Shown here one piece after another: positions 28,573 through 36,562 of a stretch of 64,000 nt of DNA. The first letter of the stretch is position 1; each line of letters begins with the position of its first letter. A program made the translations under genes and the position numbers. This DNA is from Rhizobium sp. Root274. GTDB taxonomy: Bacteria; Pseudomonadota; Alphaproteobacteria; Rhizobiales; Rhizobiaceae. Under the pieces are notes generated by a model. The model saw only the letters and a list, made by a program, of their open reading frames with translations. It was not told where the DNA came from and ran no database searches. The stretch spans positions 732,944 through 796,943 of the forward strand of contig NZ_LMJE01000001.1 in the NCBI RefSeq assembly GCF_001429245.1, read 5' to 3'.

Positions 28573-29016
28573 TTACCTGCGAAGGGCAACGCCGCCCGTG
28601 CCCTCCTCTGACAGGGCATCCGCCGGATTGACCAGCTGGCAGCGTTTCATCGACAGGCAGCCGCAACCAATGCAGCCATCGAGATCGTGGCGCAGACGCT
28701 GGAGCACGCGGATGCGTGCGTCCAGCCGCTCCGCCCAACCGGTCGCGATGCGGCGCCAGTCGGCCGGCGTCGGGGTTCGACCATCCGGGAGCCGATCGAG
28801 GGCCTCCGCCACGTCCGACAGGGGAAGCCCAACCTCTTGCGCCGCCCGGATGAGAGCGAGGCGCCGCAGCACATCGCGACCGTAACGCCGCTGGTTCCCG
28901 CCGGTGCGGTCGGCGGTAATGAGACCCTTGCGCTCGTAGAAATGAATGGCCGAAACGGCAAGGCCGCTGCGGCGCGCGACGTTGCCGACACTCAGCAGTG
29001 AATTTTCTTTCGCCAT
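28573..29016 (-). CDS. soxR: Redox-sensitive transcriptional activator SoxR
   Basis: A MerR-family protein of 147 residues: HTH (VGNVARRSGLAVSAIHFYERKGLI), dimerisation helix and the [2Fe-2S] cluster cysteines C115, C118, C120 and C126 in DGCIGCGCLSMKRC, spaced as in Escherichia coli SoxR. Oxidation of the cluster by redox-active compounds switches on the target promoter. The perfect SoxR box lies immediately upstream, between soxR and a divergent MFS exporter gene. Confidence 0.96.
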   Translation of the reverse strand: MAKENSLLSVGNVARRSGLAVSAIHFYERKGLITADRTGGNQRRYGRDVLRRLALIRAAQEVGLPLSDVAEALDRLPDGRTPTPADWRRIATGWAERLDARIRVLQRLRHDLDGCIGCGCLSMKRCQLVNPADALSEEGTGGVALRR

Positions 29017-29024
29017 GGCTCTTT

Positions 29025-29044
29025 ACCTCAACTTAGGTTGAGGT
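29025..29044. promoter_or_regulatory. SoxR box
   Basis: ACCTCAAC and GTTGAGGT arms with a TTAG spacer form a perfect 8-4-8 palindrome that fits the SoxR consensus (CCTCAA...TTGAGG). It lies between soxR and the exporter, so it probably controls the exporter and possibly soxR itself. Confidence 0.93.
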
Positions 29045-29094
29045 TGTAGCATCGGAATCCGAACTGACCAAGTCCCTCATTGCAAGGATGTTTC

Positions 29095-30591
29095 ATGCCC
29101 GAGACTGCAGTTATTCCTGTCGATGCCGCTCGATCCGGCACCGGTTCTTCGCCTTCGAACCCGACGTTGGCAGAGGCCCTGCCCGACGGCCGCTGGCTCG
29201 ACCTCTTGGCTCCCCGTCATGCGGCCACCACCGTGATGCTGTGCATGGGGGTGGCACTCTTTGCCTTCAACGGCTTTCTCGTCACCACCGTGATGCCGAG
29301 TGCCATTGCCGAGATCGGCGGTGGCAATCTGATCGCTTGGTCGGTGTCGCTCTATCTGATCGGCTCGATCGTCTCGGGCGCAAGCGCCGCAGGGCTGAAG
29401 AGCCGTTTCGGCGCAAGACTTGTGATGCTGGCAGCGACCCTCCTGTTTCTCGGCGGCACGCTCGCGGCCGCCCTTGCGACCTCAATGCCGCAGGTGCTGC
29501 TGGGCAGAATGGCACAAGGGCTTGGCGAAGGCATTGTTGCTGCTCTCTGCTACGCGCTCATTCCCGCACTTTACCCGGTGCGGCTGGTTCCCAAGGTTTT
29601 CGGTGCCGAAGCCATGGTCTGGGCGGTCGCCTCGTTCGGCGGTCCCTTCGCCGCCGGCTGGATCACAGAGACCCTGTCCTGGCGCGCTGCCTTTCTGGTC
29701 AATATTCCGCTCGGGCTGATCTTCCTCCTGCTGGCGGTGAAAACGGCCACGCCCAGAGAAAAATCCGACACCGGCGGCCGGATTCCGCTCGCGCCGCTCC
29801 TTCTGCTCGCCGCCGGACTGTTGGTGCTGCTGTCCGCGGGTTCGGTGGCTGATCTCGGAGGTTCGGCACTGACTGTGATCGTGGGACTGCTGCTTATAGG
29901 GACTAGCGTGATCCGGGACCGCAAGGCGCCGCACCGGCTGATGCCGCAGGGCGCGTTCGGGTTCGGGTCGACCGTCGGTGCCGGCCTCTGGGTCGTGCTC
30001 TTGATGCCCGTGGCGCAGGCGACCAGCGCCGTCTACATCGTTTTCGGACTGCAGCATGTGTTCGGCTACGGCCCGACGGCTGCGGGCGGATTCGGCGCGG
30101 TGATGGCGATGAGTTGGAGCGTGGTCGCCGTGCTGATCGCCAACCTTTCCTCCCCCTCGGCGCGACGGCGGGCTATCCAGGGTGGCCCGGTGCTGCAATG
30201 TGCCGGCATGATCCTTGTCGCTCTTGGGATGACGAAACACTTGCTACCCGTGCTGGTGCTCGGCCAGATCTTTGTCGGGGCCGCCTTCGGCTCGAGCTGG
30301 TCCTATCTCAACCAAATGCTAATGGCATCCAGCCCGACCACAGAACGGGACAAGACCTCCGGCCTGCTGCCCACCCTGCAATCGGCCGGTTATGCCATCG
30401 GCGCGGCACTGGCGGGCCTTACGGCCAACAGTCTCGGCTTTGCCGGAAGTGCGGACCCAGACCGTCTGGGCTCGGTGCTTTCGGCGACGTTCATGGTGCC
30501 AATTTTCTGGACCGTTCCGGCCATCATCCTGGCGCGCCGCGCGGTCCGAAAGGCGGTCGATCCTTGGGGTCCCTCCCCTGCTCCGATTTGA
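29095..30591 (+). CDS. MFS drug/redox-compound exporter under SoxR
   Basis: A protein of 498 residues with about 12-14 hydrophobic segments and MFS exporter features (AAGLKSRFGARLVMLAATLLFLGGTLAA, LLGRMAQGLGEGIVAALCYALIPALY). ATG 29095 follows AAGGA. The SoxR box lies 50 bp upstream, so it is likely induced by redox-cycling agents and pumps them or other toxic compounds out. No substrate can be named from the sequence. Confidence 0.88.
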   Translation: MPETAVIPVDAARSGTGSSPSNPTLAEALPDGRWLDLLAPRHAATTVMLCMGVALFAFNGFLVTTVMPSAIAEIGGGNLIAWSVSLYLIGSIVSGASAAGLKSRFGARLVMLAATLLFLGGTLAAALATSMPQVLLGRMAQGLGEGIVAALCYALIPALYPVRLVPKVFGAEAMVWAVASFGGPFAAGWITETLSWRAAFLVNIPLGLIFLLLAVKTATPREKSDTGGRIPLAPLLLLAAGLLVLLSAGSVADLGGSALTVIVGLLLIGTSVIRDRKAPHRLMPQGAFGFGSTVGAGLWVVLLMPVAQATSAVYIVFGLQHVFGYGPTAAGGFGAVMAMSWSVVAVLIANLSSPSARRRAIQGGPVLQCAGMILVALGMTKHLLPVLVLGQIFVGAAFGSSWSYLNQMLMASSPTTERDKTSGLLPTLQSAGYAIGAALAGLTANSLGFAGSADPDRLGSVLSATFMVPIFWTVPAIILARRAVRKAVDPWGPSPAPI

Positions 30592-30664
30592 GACAGGCCC
30601 ATTGAACGAAGCTTAAGGACTTCGCCGTTAGGTTGACCTCGATTTGGAATGGGTGCAGGCGGGG

Positions 30665-31714
30665 ATGATGGCGGGACAGCTGAAGCAGAGGATCAAGCGG
30701 GCGGTGATTTCCGCAGGCCTGGAGGTTTCCTTCGGCCTGTCGCGTCTCGGGATCTCCAAGGCGGCACGCGGACGCGGGGTCGTCTTTACGCTGCATCATG
30801 TCCGGCCAGCAGAAACAGCCGAATTCCAGCCGAACCGGCATCTCGATGTGACGCCGGAGTTTCTCGATTCGGCGATCACGGCGCTCAAGCGGGACGGTTA
30901 CCGCTTCATCCGGCTTGACGATATGCCGGCGGCACTTGCGGAGCCGGAGCCCGCCCAACCCTTTGCCGTCTTTACGCTGGACGACGGGTTTCGCGACAAC
31001 GCCGTCCATGCCCTTCCCGTTTTTGAGCGACATGGGGTGCCGTTCACCATCTTCGTCTGCAAGGGACTGTCGGAGCGCAGCCATAGCATGTGGTGGGAGA
31101 CGGCCGCCGCGCTGATTGCCAAGCAGAAGCGGCTGACACTCTGCTTGCCTGCCTGCAGGATTGATATGGATTGCGGTACGGTTGGAGCCAAGCAGGCGGC
31201 CTTCGATGCCGTGGTTGGCGCGGTGTTTGCCGGCGACGAAGCCAAGGCGGTCGCCCATCTCGACGCTGCCGCCCAGGCCGCCGGCATCAATCCGCATGCG
31301 CTGGTGGCGGAAACGGTGATGGACCACGGGGAATTGGAGGCACTCGTCCGCCATCCCCTCGTCTCCTACGGCGCCCATACGGTCAGCCATCGCGGGCTCG
31401 GCGCCCTGAGCGATACGGAGATCCTGGCCGAACTGAATGACAGCGCCGATTATGTCGCCTCGATCACCGGGATGCGCCCGGTGACCTTCGCTTATCCCTA
31501 TGGCGATGCGCGCAGTGCTTCGCCACGCACGGCGGGTTATGCGCAATGGGCGGGCTTCAAGCTCGCCGTCACAACCCGGCCGGGCACCCTCACCGAAGCC
31601 TTGCTCGATGCGCCGCAGCTTCTGCCGCGCATCTCGCTCAACGGGCTCTACCAGAAGCCGCGCTATGTGCAGGCGCTGGCCTCCGGCATTCCCTCGCGTC
31701 TCAAGAAGGGCTGA
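30665..31714 (+). CDS. Polysaccharide deacetylase (NodB homology) family protein
   Basis: A protein of about 349 residues with the carbohydrate esterase family 4 fold: LDDGF (catalytic and metal aspartates), SYGAHTVSHRGLG (metal-binding His-x3-His) and FAYPYGDARS. No signal peptide is evident, so the substrate is probably cytoplasmic or the enzyme acts on membrane-associated glycans. The start is uncertain; 30665 or 30668 precede the conserved part, and the frame begins at TTG 30644. Transcription is apparently independent of the preceding exporter. Confidence 0.85.
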   Translation: MMAGQLKQRIKRAVISAGLEVSFGLSRLGISKAARGRGVVFTLHHVRPAETAEFQPNRHLDVTPEFLDSAITALKRDGYRFIRLDDMPAALAEPEPAQPFAVFTLDDGFRDNAVHALPVFERHGVPFTIFVCKGLSERSHSMWWETAAALIAKQKRLTLCLPACRIDMDCGTVGAKQAAFDAVVGAVFAGDEAKAVAHLDAAAQAAGINPHALVAETVMDHGELEALVRHPLVSYGAHTVSHRGLGALSDTEILAELNDSADYVASITGMRPVTFAYPYGDARSASPRTAGYAQWAGFKLAVTTRPGTLTEALLDAPQLLPRISLNGLYQKPRYVQALASGIPSRLKKG

Positions 31715-31737
31715 AGGCGCCGCTTCCCGAGCCCAAC

Positions 31738-32352
31738 TTACGGGTACATCCGCACCTTCGACCAGCCGTCGCCCTCGCGGCGGAATTCGATGCGGTCGTG
31801 CAGGCGGAATTTGCCGTCGTGCCAGAATTCAATCGACTTCGGGATGATGCGGAAGCCGGACCAATGGGACGGGCGCGGCACGTTTCCGAGCGCATATTTC
31901 GCCGTATATTCGGCCACCGCCTTCTCCAGCGCGAAGCGGCCTTCGAGCGGGCGCGACTGTTTCGAGGCCCAGGCGCCAATGCGGCTGCCGAGCGGGCGCG
32001 ACTGGTAATATTCGTCGGCCTCGGCGTCCGATACCACCTCGACGTCCCCGCGCAGGCGGATCTGGCGGCGCAGCGATTTCCAATGAAAACACATTGCCGC
32101 CTTTTTCTGGCCGAGAATTTCCTGTCCCTTTTGGCTCTCAAAATTCGTGTAGAAAACGAAGCCGCGAGAATCATACCCTTTGAGAAGCACCATACGCACA
32201 TTCGGAAGACCATCCGCATCCACGGTGGCCAGCGCTACCGCATTGGGATCATTGATCTCCGAAGCTTCTGCGTCCTTCAGCCAGGTGGCGAACAAGGCAA
32301 AGGGCTCGCTCTCTTCGGTAAAGTCACCAGTTGTTAACCCGACTTCTGACAT
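31738..32352 (-). CDS. pdxH: Pyridoxamine 5'-phosphate oxidase
   Basis: A protein of 204 residues with family signatures: [24 protein letters not shown] (FMN binding), [27 protein letters not shown] and [30 protein letters not shown]. It oxidises pyridoxamine or pyridoxine phosphate to PLP with FMN. It is transcribed alone, convergent with the NodB-like gene. Confidence 0.97.
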   Translation of the reverse strand: MSEVGLTTGDFTEESEPFALFATWLKDAEASEINDPNAVALATVDADGLPNVRMVLLKGYDSRGFVFYTNFESQKGQEILGQKKAAMCFHWKSLRRQIRLRGDVEVVSDAEADEYYQSRPLGSRIGAWASKQSRPLEGRFALEKAVAEYTAKYALGNVPRPSHWSGFRIIPKSIEFWHDGKFRLHDRIEFRREGDGWSKVRMYP

Positions 32353-32461
32353 ATTGTCTCAATTGCTCCTGATCTGCATACTGGCCGTCGGCGCGAAGCA
32401 CCGCATGGAAGGGCCCTTGGAAGACATAGCAAAGTCGGTTGAGCGTACAAAGGGTAGCTGC

Positions 32462-32872
32462 ATGCGCAAAACCTCGATGATCTTCGTCATCGCTGCGACA
32501 CTTCCGCTCGGCGGCTGCTTCGGCAGCAGCATGGACCTGTTTGGTGCAGACAGCGTCGACAGCTCGATCTCGACATCGACCGTCTCCAAAAAGGGTAATC
32601 CCTCCAGCCATTCGGACGAACTTACCGTGCAGAGCGCGGTCTCCTCCGTCGACCTCGAAAAGACCGATGGCAAGCCGCTCCCCTGGGCCAATGCCACGAC
32701 AGGCAGTGCCGGTGTCGTCACGGCCATCCAGGAAGAGAAGGGCCAGGGCTTCATCTGCCGCAACTTCTCCACCACGCGACACTCCTATGAAGGCATCGCC
32801 TATTTCTCCGGCAAGACCTGCACATCGGGTAGCGGCAACTGGGAACTTATGAGCTTCGATCGTCGTTCGTAA
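32462..32872 (+). CDS. RT0821/Lpp0805-type surface lipoprotein
   Basis: A protein of 136 residues with a lipobox (LPLGGC, Cys19), then a Ser/Thr-rich linker and a C-terminal 17-kDa surface-antigen-like domain (GKPLPWANATTGSAGVVTAIQEE, FICRNFSTTRHSYEGIAYFSGKTC). It is probably anchored to the outer membrane. An in-frame ATG at 32405 would give a longer N-terminus without a signal peptide and is not preferred. Confidence 0.8.
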   Translation: MRKTSMIFVIAATLPLGGCFGSSMDLFGADSVDSSISTSTVSKKGNPSSHSDELTVQSAVSSVDLEKTDGKPLPWANATTGSAGVVTAIQEEKGQGFICRNFSTTRHSYEGIAYFSGKTCTSGSGNWELMSFDRRS

Positions 32873-33094
32873 ACGGCGATCCTCTGTAGGGTCGCATTTG
32901 AAAGGTTTGCTTAAGCAAGCCGAAAGAATAGCCCCGCACGCACCTGCCTCCTGTAACTTTCGATTAGAGAATTTCGTGCGACGGTTTCGGCCTATTGTTT
33001 GCCGCTACCGCCATGTCTGCGGGGTGGTTACCGAATTTTCGCGGACCAAGGCGCCATGAACGGGCCTCTCCGCATTCGATAATTGGTGTCATCA

Positions 33095-34366
33095 ATGCGT
33101 GACTTCTATTCGATCCTGGGCGTGAAGCGCGATGCGGGTGCGGACGAGATCAAGGCCGCGTGGCGCACGAAGGCGAAATCCGTGCATCCGGACCAGAACC
33201 GGGATGATCCCACTGCGCATAACCGCTTTGCCGAAATGGGCCGCGCCTATGAGGTGCTGAAGGACCCGGCCAAGCGCAGCCGCTATGACCAGCAGCGTTC
33301 AAAGGTCGAGGCACTCGAGCGCGAGCAGACCATCATGCAGCAGCGCAACGCCGCCCGCGAGGCCGCCGAAAAGGCGAAGATCGCCAAGGCAAATGCCGAG
33401 CGCATTCTGGCTGAACTGGCTCAGGCCGAGGCGGAAAAGGCGAAGGCCGAAGCCGCTGCCGCCGCCAAGGCCGAGGCGGCAAAGGCTGCCAAGCAGGCCA
33501 AATCCGCAAAGCCAGATCCGAAGGCCGAGGCCGCAAAGACCAAGGCCGAGGGCAGCACTGCCGACAATGGCGCAAAGCCAGCAGCGGAAGGCCCGTCTGT
33601 CGAAGCCGGCAAGTCCCAGACGGCTGGGGCCGGCGGGGCGAGTGCGAAATCCGAAGGGCCGGAGGACATCGTTTCCCGCATCTTCGGCGACAGCCCGGAG
33701 GCTGCGGTGGCTGCCGAACAGCTGAAGCGCGACCAGGAGGCGGCCGACCTCAATGACGGCATCCCGTTGCGCACATCAAGTTCGCCGCTCCTTGCCCCGA
33801 TCGAATTGTTCAGCTCTCTCGTGCGGCGCCTGCGCGGCACCCCTCCTCCGCCACCACCGGAAAAGGCACCCGATGTCTTTGCCGAGGCGATCGTTGCGAT
33901 CTCCGACCTGCTCGAACAGAAGGCTGTGCCCGTCACCCTCACCGACGGACGGGAGGTACGTGTGCCGCTCAGCGGCGCCACCGAAGGCCATGTGGTCAAG
34001 CTGAAAGGCCAGGGTCTCAAGTTCCAGGGCCTCCTCAGAGGCGACCTTGCCGTCACGATCCGGATCCTGCGCAGCGAACGCTTTGTCGTCGACGGCCATG
34101 ACATCAAGACGGTCCTGCCGATCACGCTTGAAAATGCCGTGCTCGGTTGCGAGACCGAGGTCGAGGGTCCAGAGGGCATGGTCAAGGTGACCGTGCCGCC
34201 ATGGTCGAATTCCGACCAGGTGATCCGCGTGGATGCGCTGGGACTGCCGGATGGCGATGGCGGACGCGGCGAGCTCGTGGTGGAGCTGCGCGTCATGCTC
34301 TGGGAAAAGCCCGACGAGAAGGTGACGGATCTGATGCGCCTGATGCGCGAAGGGCTTTACCTCTGA
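33095..34366 (+). CDS. DnaJ-type co-chaperone (CbpA-like, atypical linker)
   Basis: A protein of 423 residues. A J-domain at 1-65 keeps HPD (KSVHPDQN), needed to stimulate DnaK. Residues about 80-190 form a Lys/Ala/Glu-rich, probably coiled-coil low-complexity segment instead of the usual Gly/Phe and zinc-finger regions. The last 180 residues are a DnaJ C-terminal substrate-binding domain (GLKFQGLLRGDLAVTIRI, ENAVLGCETEVEGPEGMVKVTVPP). It resembles the CbpA group. It is followed 176 bp later by fabI; a GGCGCC hairpin lies between, without a T-run. Confidence 0.88.
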   Translation: MRDFYSILGVKRDAGADEIKAAWRTKAKSVHPDQNRDDPTAHNRFAEMGRAYEVLKDPAKRSRYDQQRSKVEALEREQTIMQQRNAAREAAEKAKIAKANAERILAELAQAEAEKAKAEAAAAAKAEAAKAAKQAKSAKPDPKAEAAKTKAEGSTADNGAKPAAEGPSVEAGKSQTAGAGGASAKSEGPEDIVSRIFGDSPEAAVAAEQLKRDQEAADLNDGIPLRTSSSPLLAPIELFSSLVRRLRGTPPPPPPEKAPDVFAEAIVAISDLLEQKAVPVTLTDGREVRVPLSGATEGHVVKLKGQGLKFQGLLRGDLAVTIRILRSERFVVDGHDIKTVLPITLENAVLGCETEVEGPEGMVKVTVPPWSNSDQVIRVDALGLPDGDGGRGELVVELRVMLWEKPDEKVTDLMRLMREGLYL

Positions 34367-34542
34367 GCATAATCCCTGTGGGCGCCGATAAGGGCGCCTG
34401 CAGCCACTCTCGCCGAATTCATTCGAAGTTTCAAAGATACAGCCGTTGTCGCCCCGATCACGGCCGGTGTTCCGCTTCAAACTTGAACGACGGAACGGCC
34501 TATGCCATAGGCAACTCCACTTGACAGTTTAGGGGATCCATC

Positions 34543-35361
34543 ATGGTTCAAGGTTCAGGCCTCATGGCCGGCAAGCGCGGCGTCATCATGGGCGTTGCCA
34601 ACAATCGCTCCATCGCCTGGGGCATTGCCAAGGCCTGCCGTGAACAGGGCGCAGAGATTGCGCTGACCTGGCAGGGCGATGCGCTGAAGAAGCGCGTCGA
34701 GCCGCTGGCTGTGGAACTCGATGCCTTCCTCGCCGGCGATTGCGACGTGACCAATCTCGACAGCATCGATGCGGTGTTTGCCAATCTTGAGGCGAAGTGG
34801 GGCAAGATCGACTTCGTCGTCCACGCGATCGCCTTTTCCGACAAGGACGAGCTGACCGGCCGCTATATCGACACGACGCGCGACAACTTCGCCCGGACGA
34901 TGGATATCTCGGTCTATTCCTTCACGGCGGTTGCGGCGCGCGCCGAGAAGATCATGAATGATGGCGGCTCGCTTCTGACGCTCACCTATTACGGCGCCGA
35001 AAAGGTCATGCCGCATTACAACGTGATGGGCGTTGCGAAGGCTGCCCTGGAAGCGTCCGTGCGTTACCTCGCCGTCGACATGGGCGGTCGCGGCATTCGG
35101 GTCAACGCGATTTCTGCCGGCCCGATCAAGACGCTTGCCGCCTCCGGCATCGGCGATTTCCGCTATATCCTGAAATGGAACGAGCTGAACTCGCCGCTGA
35201 AGCGCAATGTCACGACGGACGAGGTCGGCTCTTCGGGCATGTATCTGCTTTCCGACCTGTCGAGCGGCGTCTCCGGCGAAGTGCATCACGTTGACTGTGG
35301 CTATCACACGGTTGGCATGAAGGCCGTGGACGCGCCCGACATCTCCGTCGCCAAGGACTGA
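34543..35361 (+). CDS. fabI: Enoyl-[acyl-carrier-protein] reductase (NADH), FabI
   Basis: A protein of 272 residues, an SDR of the FabI type: glycine-rich MGVANNRSIAWGIAKA, the YYGAEKVMPHYNVMGVAK segment with the catalytic Tyr and Lys spaced Y-x6-K, and the SAGPIKTLAASGI loop. It reduces trans-2-enoyl-ACP in each elongation cycle of fatty acid synthesis. ATG 34543 has AGGGGATCC upstream. Confidence 0.96.
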   Translation: MVQGSGLMAGKRGVIMGVANNRSIAWGIAKACREQGAEIALTWQGDALKKRVEPLAVELDAFLAGDCDVTNLDSIDAVFANLEAKWGKIDFVVHAIAFSDKDELTGRYIDTTRDNFARTMDISVYSFTAVAARAEKIMNDGGSLLTLTYYGAEKVMPHYNVMGVAKAALEASVRYLAVDMGGRGIRVNAISAGPIKTLAASGIGDFRYILKWNELNSPLKRNVTTDEVGSSGMYLLSDLSSGVSGEVHHVDCGYHTVGMKAVDAPDISVAKD

Positions 35362-35378
35362 AACCGGGGTCTGAAGCC

Positions 35379-35981
35379 GTGCTCATCTACATGATCCGTC
35401 ACGGCCAGACCGACTGGAACGCCGAAGGGCGGATGCAGGGGCAGAAGGATATCGGCCTCAACGATATCGGCCGCGCCCAGGCGAGGGAAAACGGGCGCAG
35501 GCTCGGGCAGATCCTCGGTGATACCGCCCGCGGCTACGATTTCGTCTCCTCTCCCCTCTTGCGTACGCGCGACACCATGGAACGGGTGCGCAGCGCCATG
35601 GGCCTGCCGGCAGAGGGCTACCGCATCGACGACCGCTTGAAGGAACTCTCCTTCGGAGACTGGGAAGGGTCGACCTTGGCCGAACTCGCTCAAGTCTGGC
35701 CCGAGCGGGTGGCGGAGCGGGCGCGGCAGAAATGGAGCTTCATCCCGCCCGGCGACGATGCGGAGAGCTACGAAATCCTGTCCTGGCGGATCGGCGCCTG
35801 GCTGACATCCGTGGAACGACCAACGGTCTGCGTCAGCCACGGCGGTGTGATCCGCAGCTGCTTCCGGCTGATCGGAAATGTCGATGAGGACGAGGCCTGC
35901 GAGATGAACATCCCGCAGAATAGGATCTTGAAGATCGAAGGCGCCACGGCGTCATCCGCCGCCACAATCGGCTGGATCTGA
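35379..35981 (+). CDS. Histidine phosphatase family protein
   Basis: A protein of 200 residues with the family's RHG motif (YMIRHGQTDWNAEGRMQGQKDI), SSPLLRTRDTM, LSFGDWEGS and the second catalytic histidine VSHGGVIRS. Substrates range from phosphoglycerate to alpha-ribazole phosphate; context does not decide. GTG start at 35379, 17 bp after fabI, so likely cotranscribed. Confidence 0.88.
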   Translation: MLIYMIRHGQTDWNAEGRMQGQKDIGLNDIGRAQARENGRRLGQILGDTARGYDFVSSPLLRTRDTMERVRSAMGLPAEGYRIDDRLKELSFGDWEGSTLAELAQVWPERVAERARQKWSFIPPGDDAESYEILSWRIGAWLTSVERPTVCVSHGGVIRSCFRLIGNVDEDEACEMNIPQNRILKIEGATASSAATIGWI

Positions 35982-36004
35982 CGGGTCGTCAGGCTCGCGC
36001 TTGA

Positions 36005-36265
36005 TTACTGCACGACCTCAAGATCGTCGATGACGCGTTTGCCGTCCACTTCCGTGTAGAAGACGATAACCTTCTGGCCTTTTTCCAGCCCCTCGAAATT
36101 GAACTCATCGGGAACCGTATAGGTCTTGCCGTCATCGAGCATCAGGCTCATGGCGTCGACGTTGACGGCTGCGATCGTTGCCTCGACGTCGTGACTGCCG
36201 GCATAGGCGGCAATCGGGGACAGGAGGCTGGCTGTACCAAGAAGCAGGGAGATCAGGATACGCAT
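36005..36265 (-). CDS. DUF1344 periplasmic protein
   Basis: A protein of 86 residues with a signal peptide (1-22, AYAGS) and the DUF1344 pattern ATIAAVNVDAMSLMLDDGKTYTVPDEFNFEGLEKGQKVIV. Its function is unknown; members are small beta-rich periplasmic proteins of rhizobia. It converges with the phosphatase gene. Confidence 0.85.
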   Translation of the reverse strand: MRILISLLLGTASLLSPIAAYAGSHDVEATIAAVNVDAMSLMLDDGKTYTVPDEFNFEGLEKGQKVIVFYTEVDGKRVIDDLEVVQ

Positions 36266-36562
36266 ACGAACCACCTTCGACCAAATCAATGCTGAAAACG
36301 AGTACAAGATAGGCCTCCGGAATATGGCAAAATTTGCCCCACGACGTGTTCTTTCGGTGGGATTGTGGAGAGGAACGCAGCTGTGATCAAGCCATGGCAC
36401 AAGTTTATCCCGCTCCTTTGGTCAAGCTGCACTGCAGCAATCGCAAGGCCAAGACCTAACTTCTTCGTGCGCCCCAATACTACTGCGCGCAAAACGTGAG
36501 GCACCTTCGAAATTCTAAATTAACCGCCGTCGCATAGGGTTACCCGAGGTAGGGTTTAAGGG

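Noticed and set aside
34380..34405. GGCGCC...GGCGCC hairpin after the DnaJ-like gene
   Set aside because: The stem is only six bases and no T-run follows; not called as a terminator.
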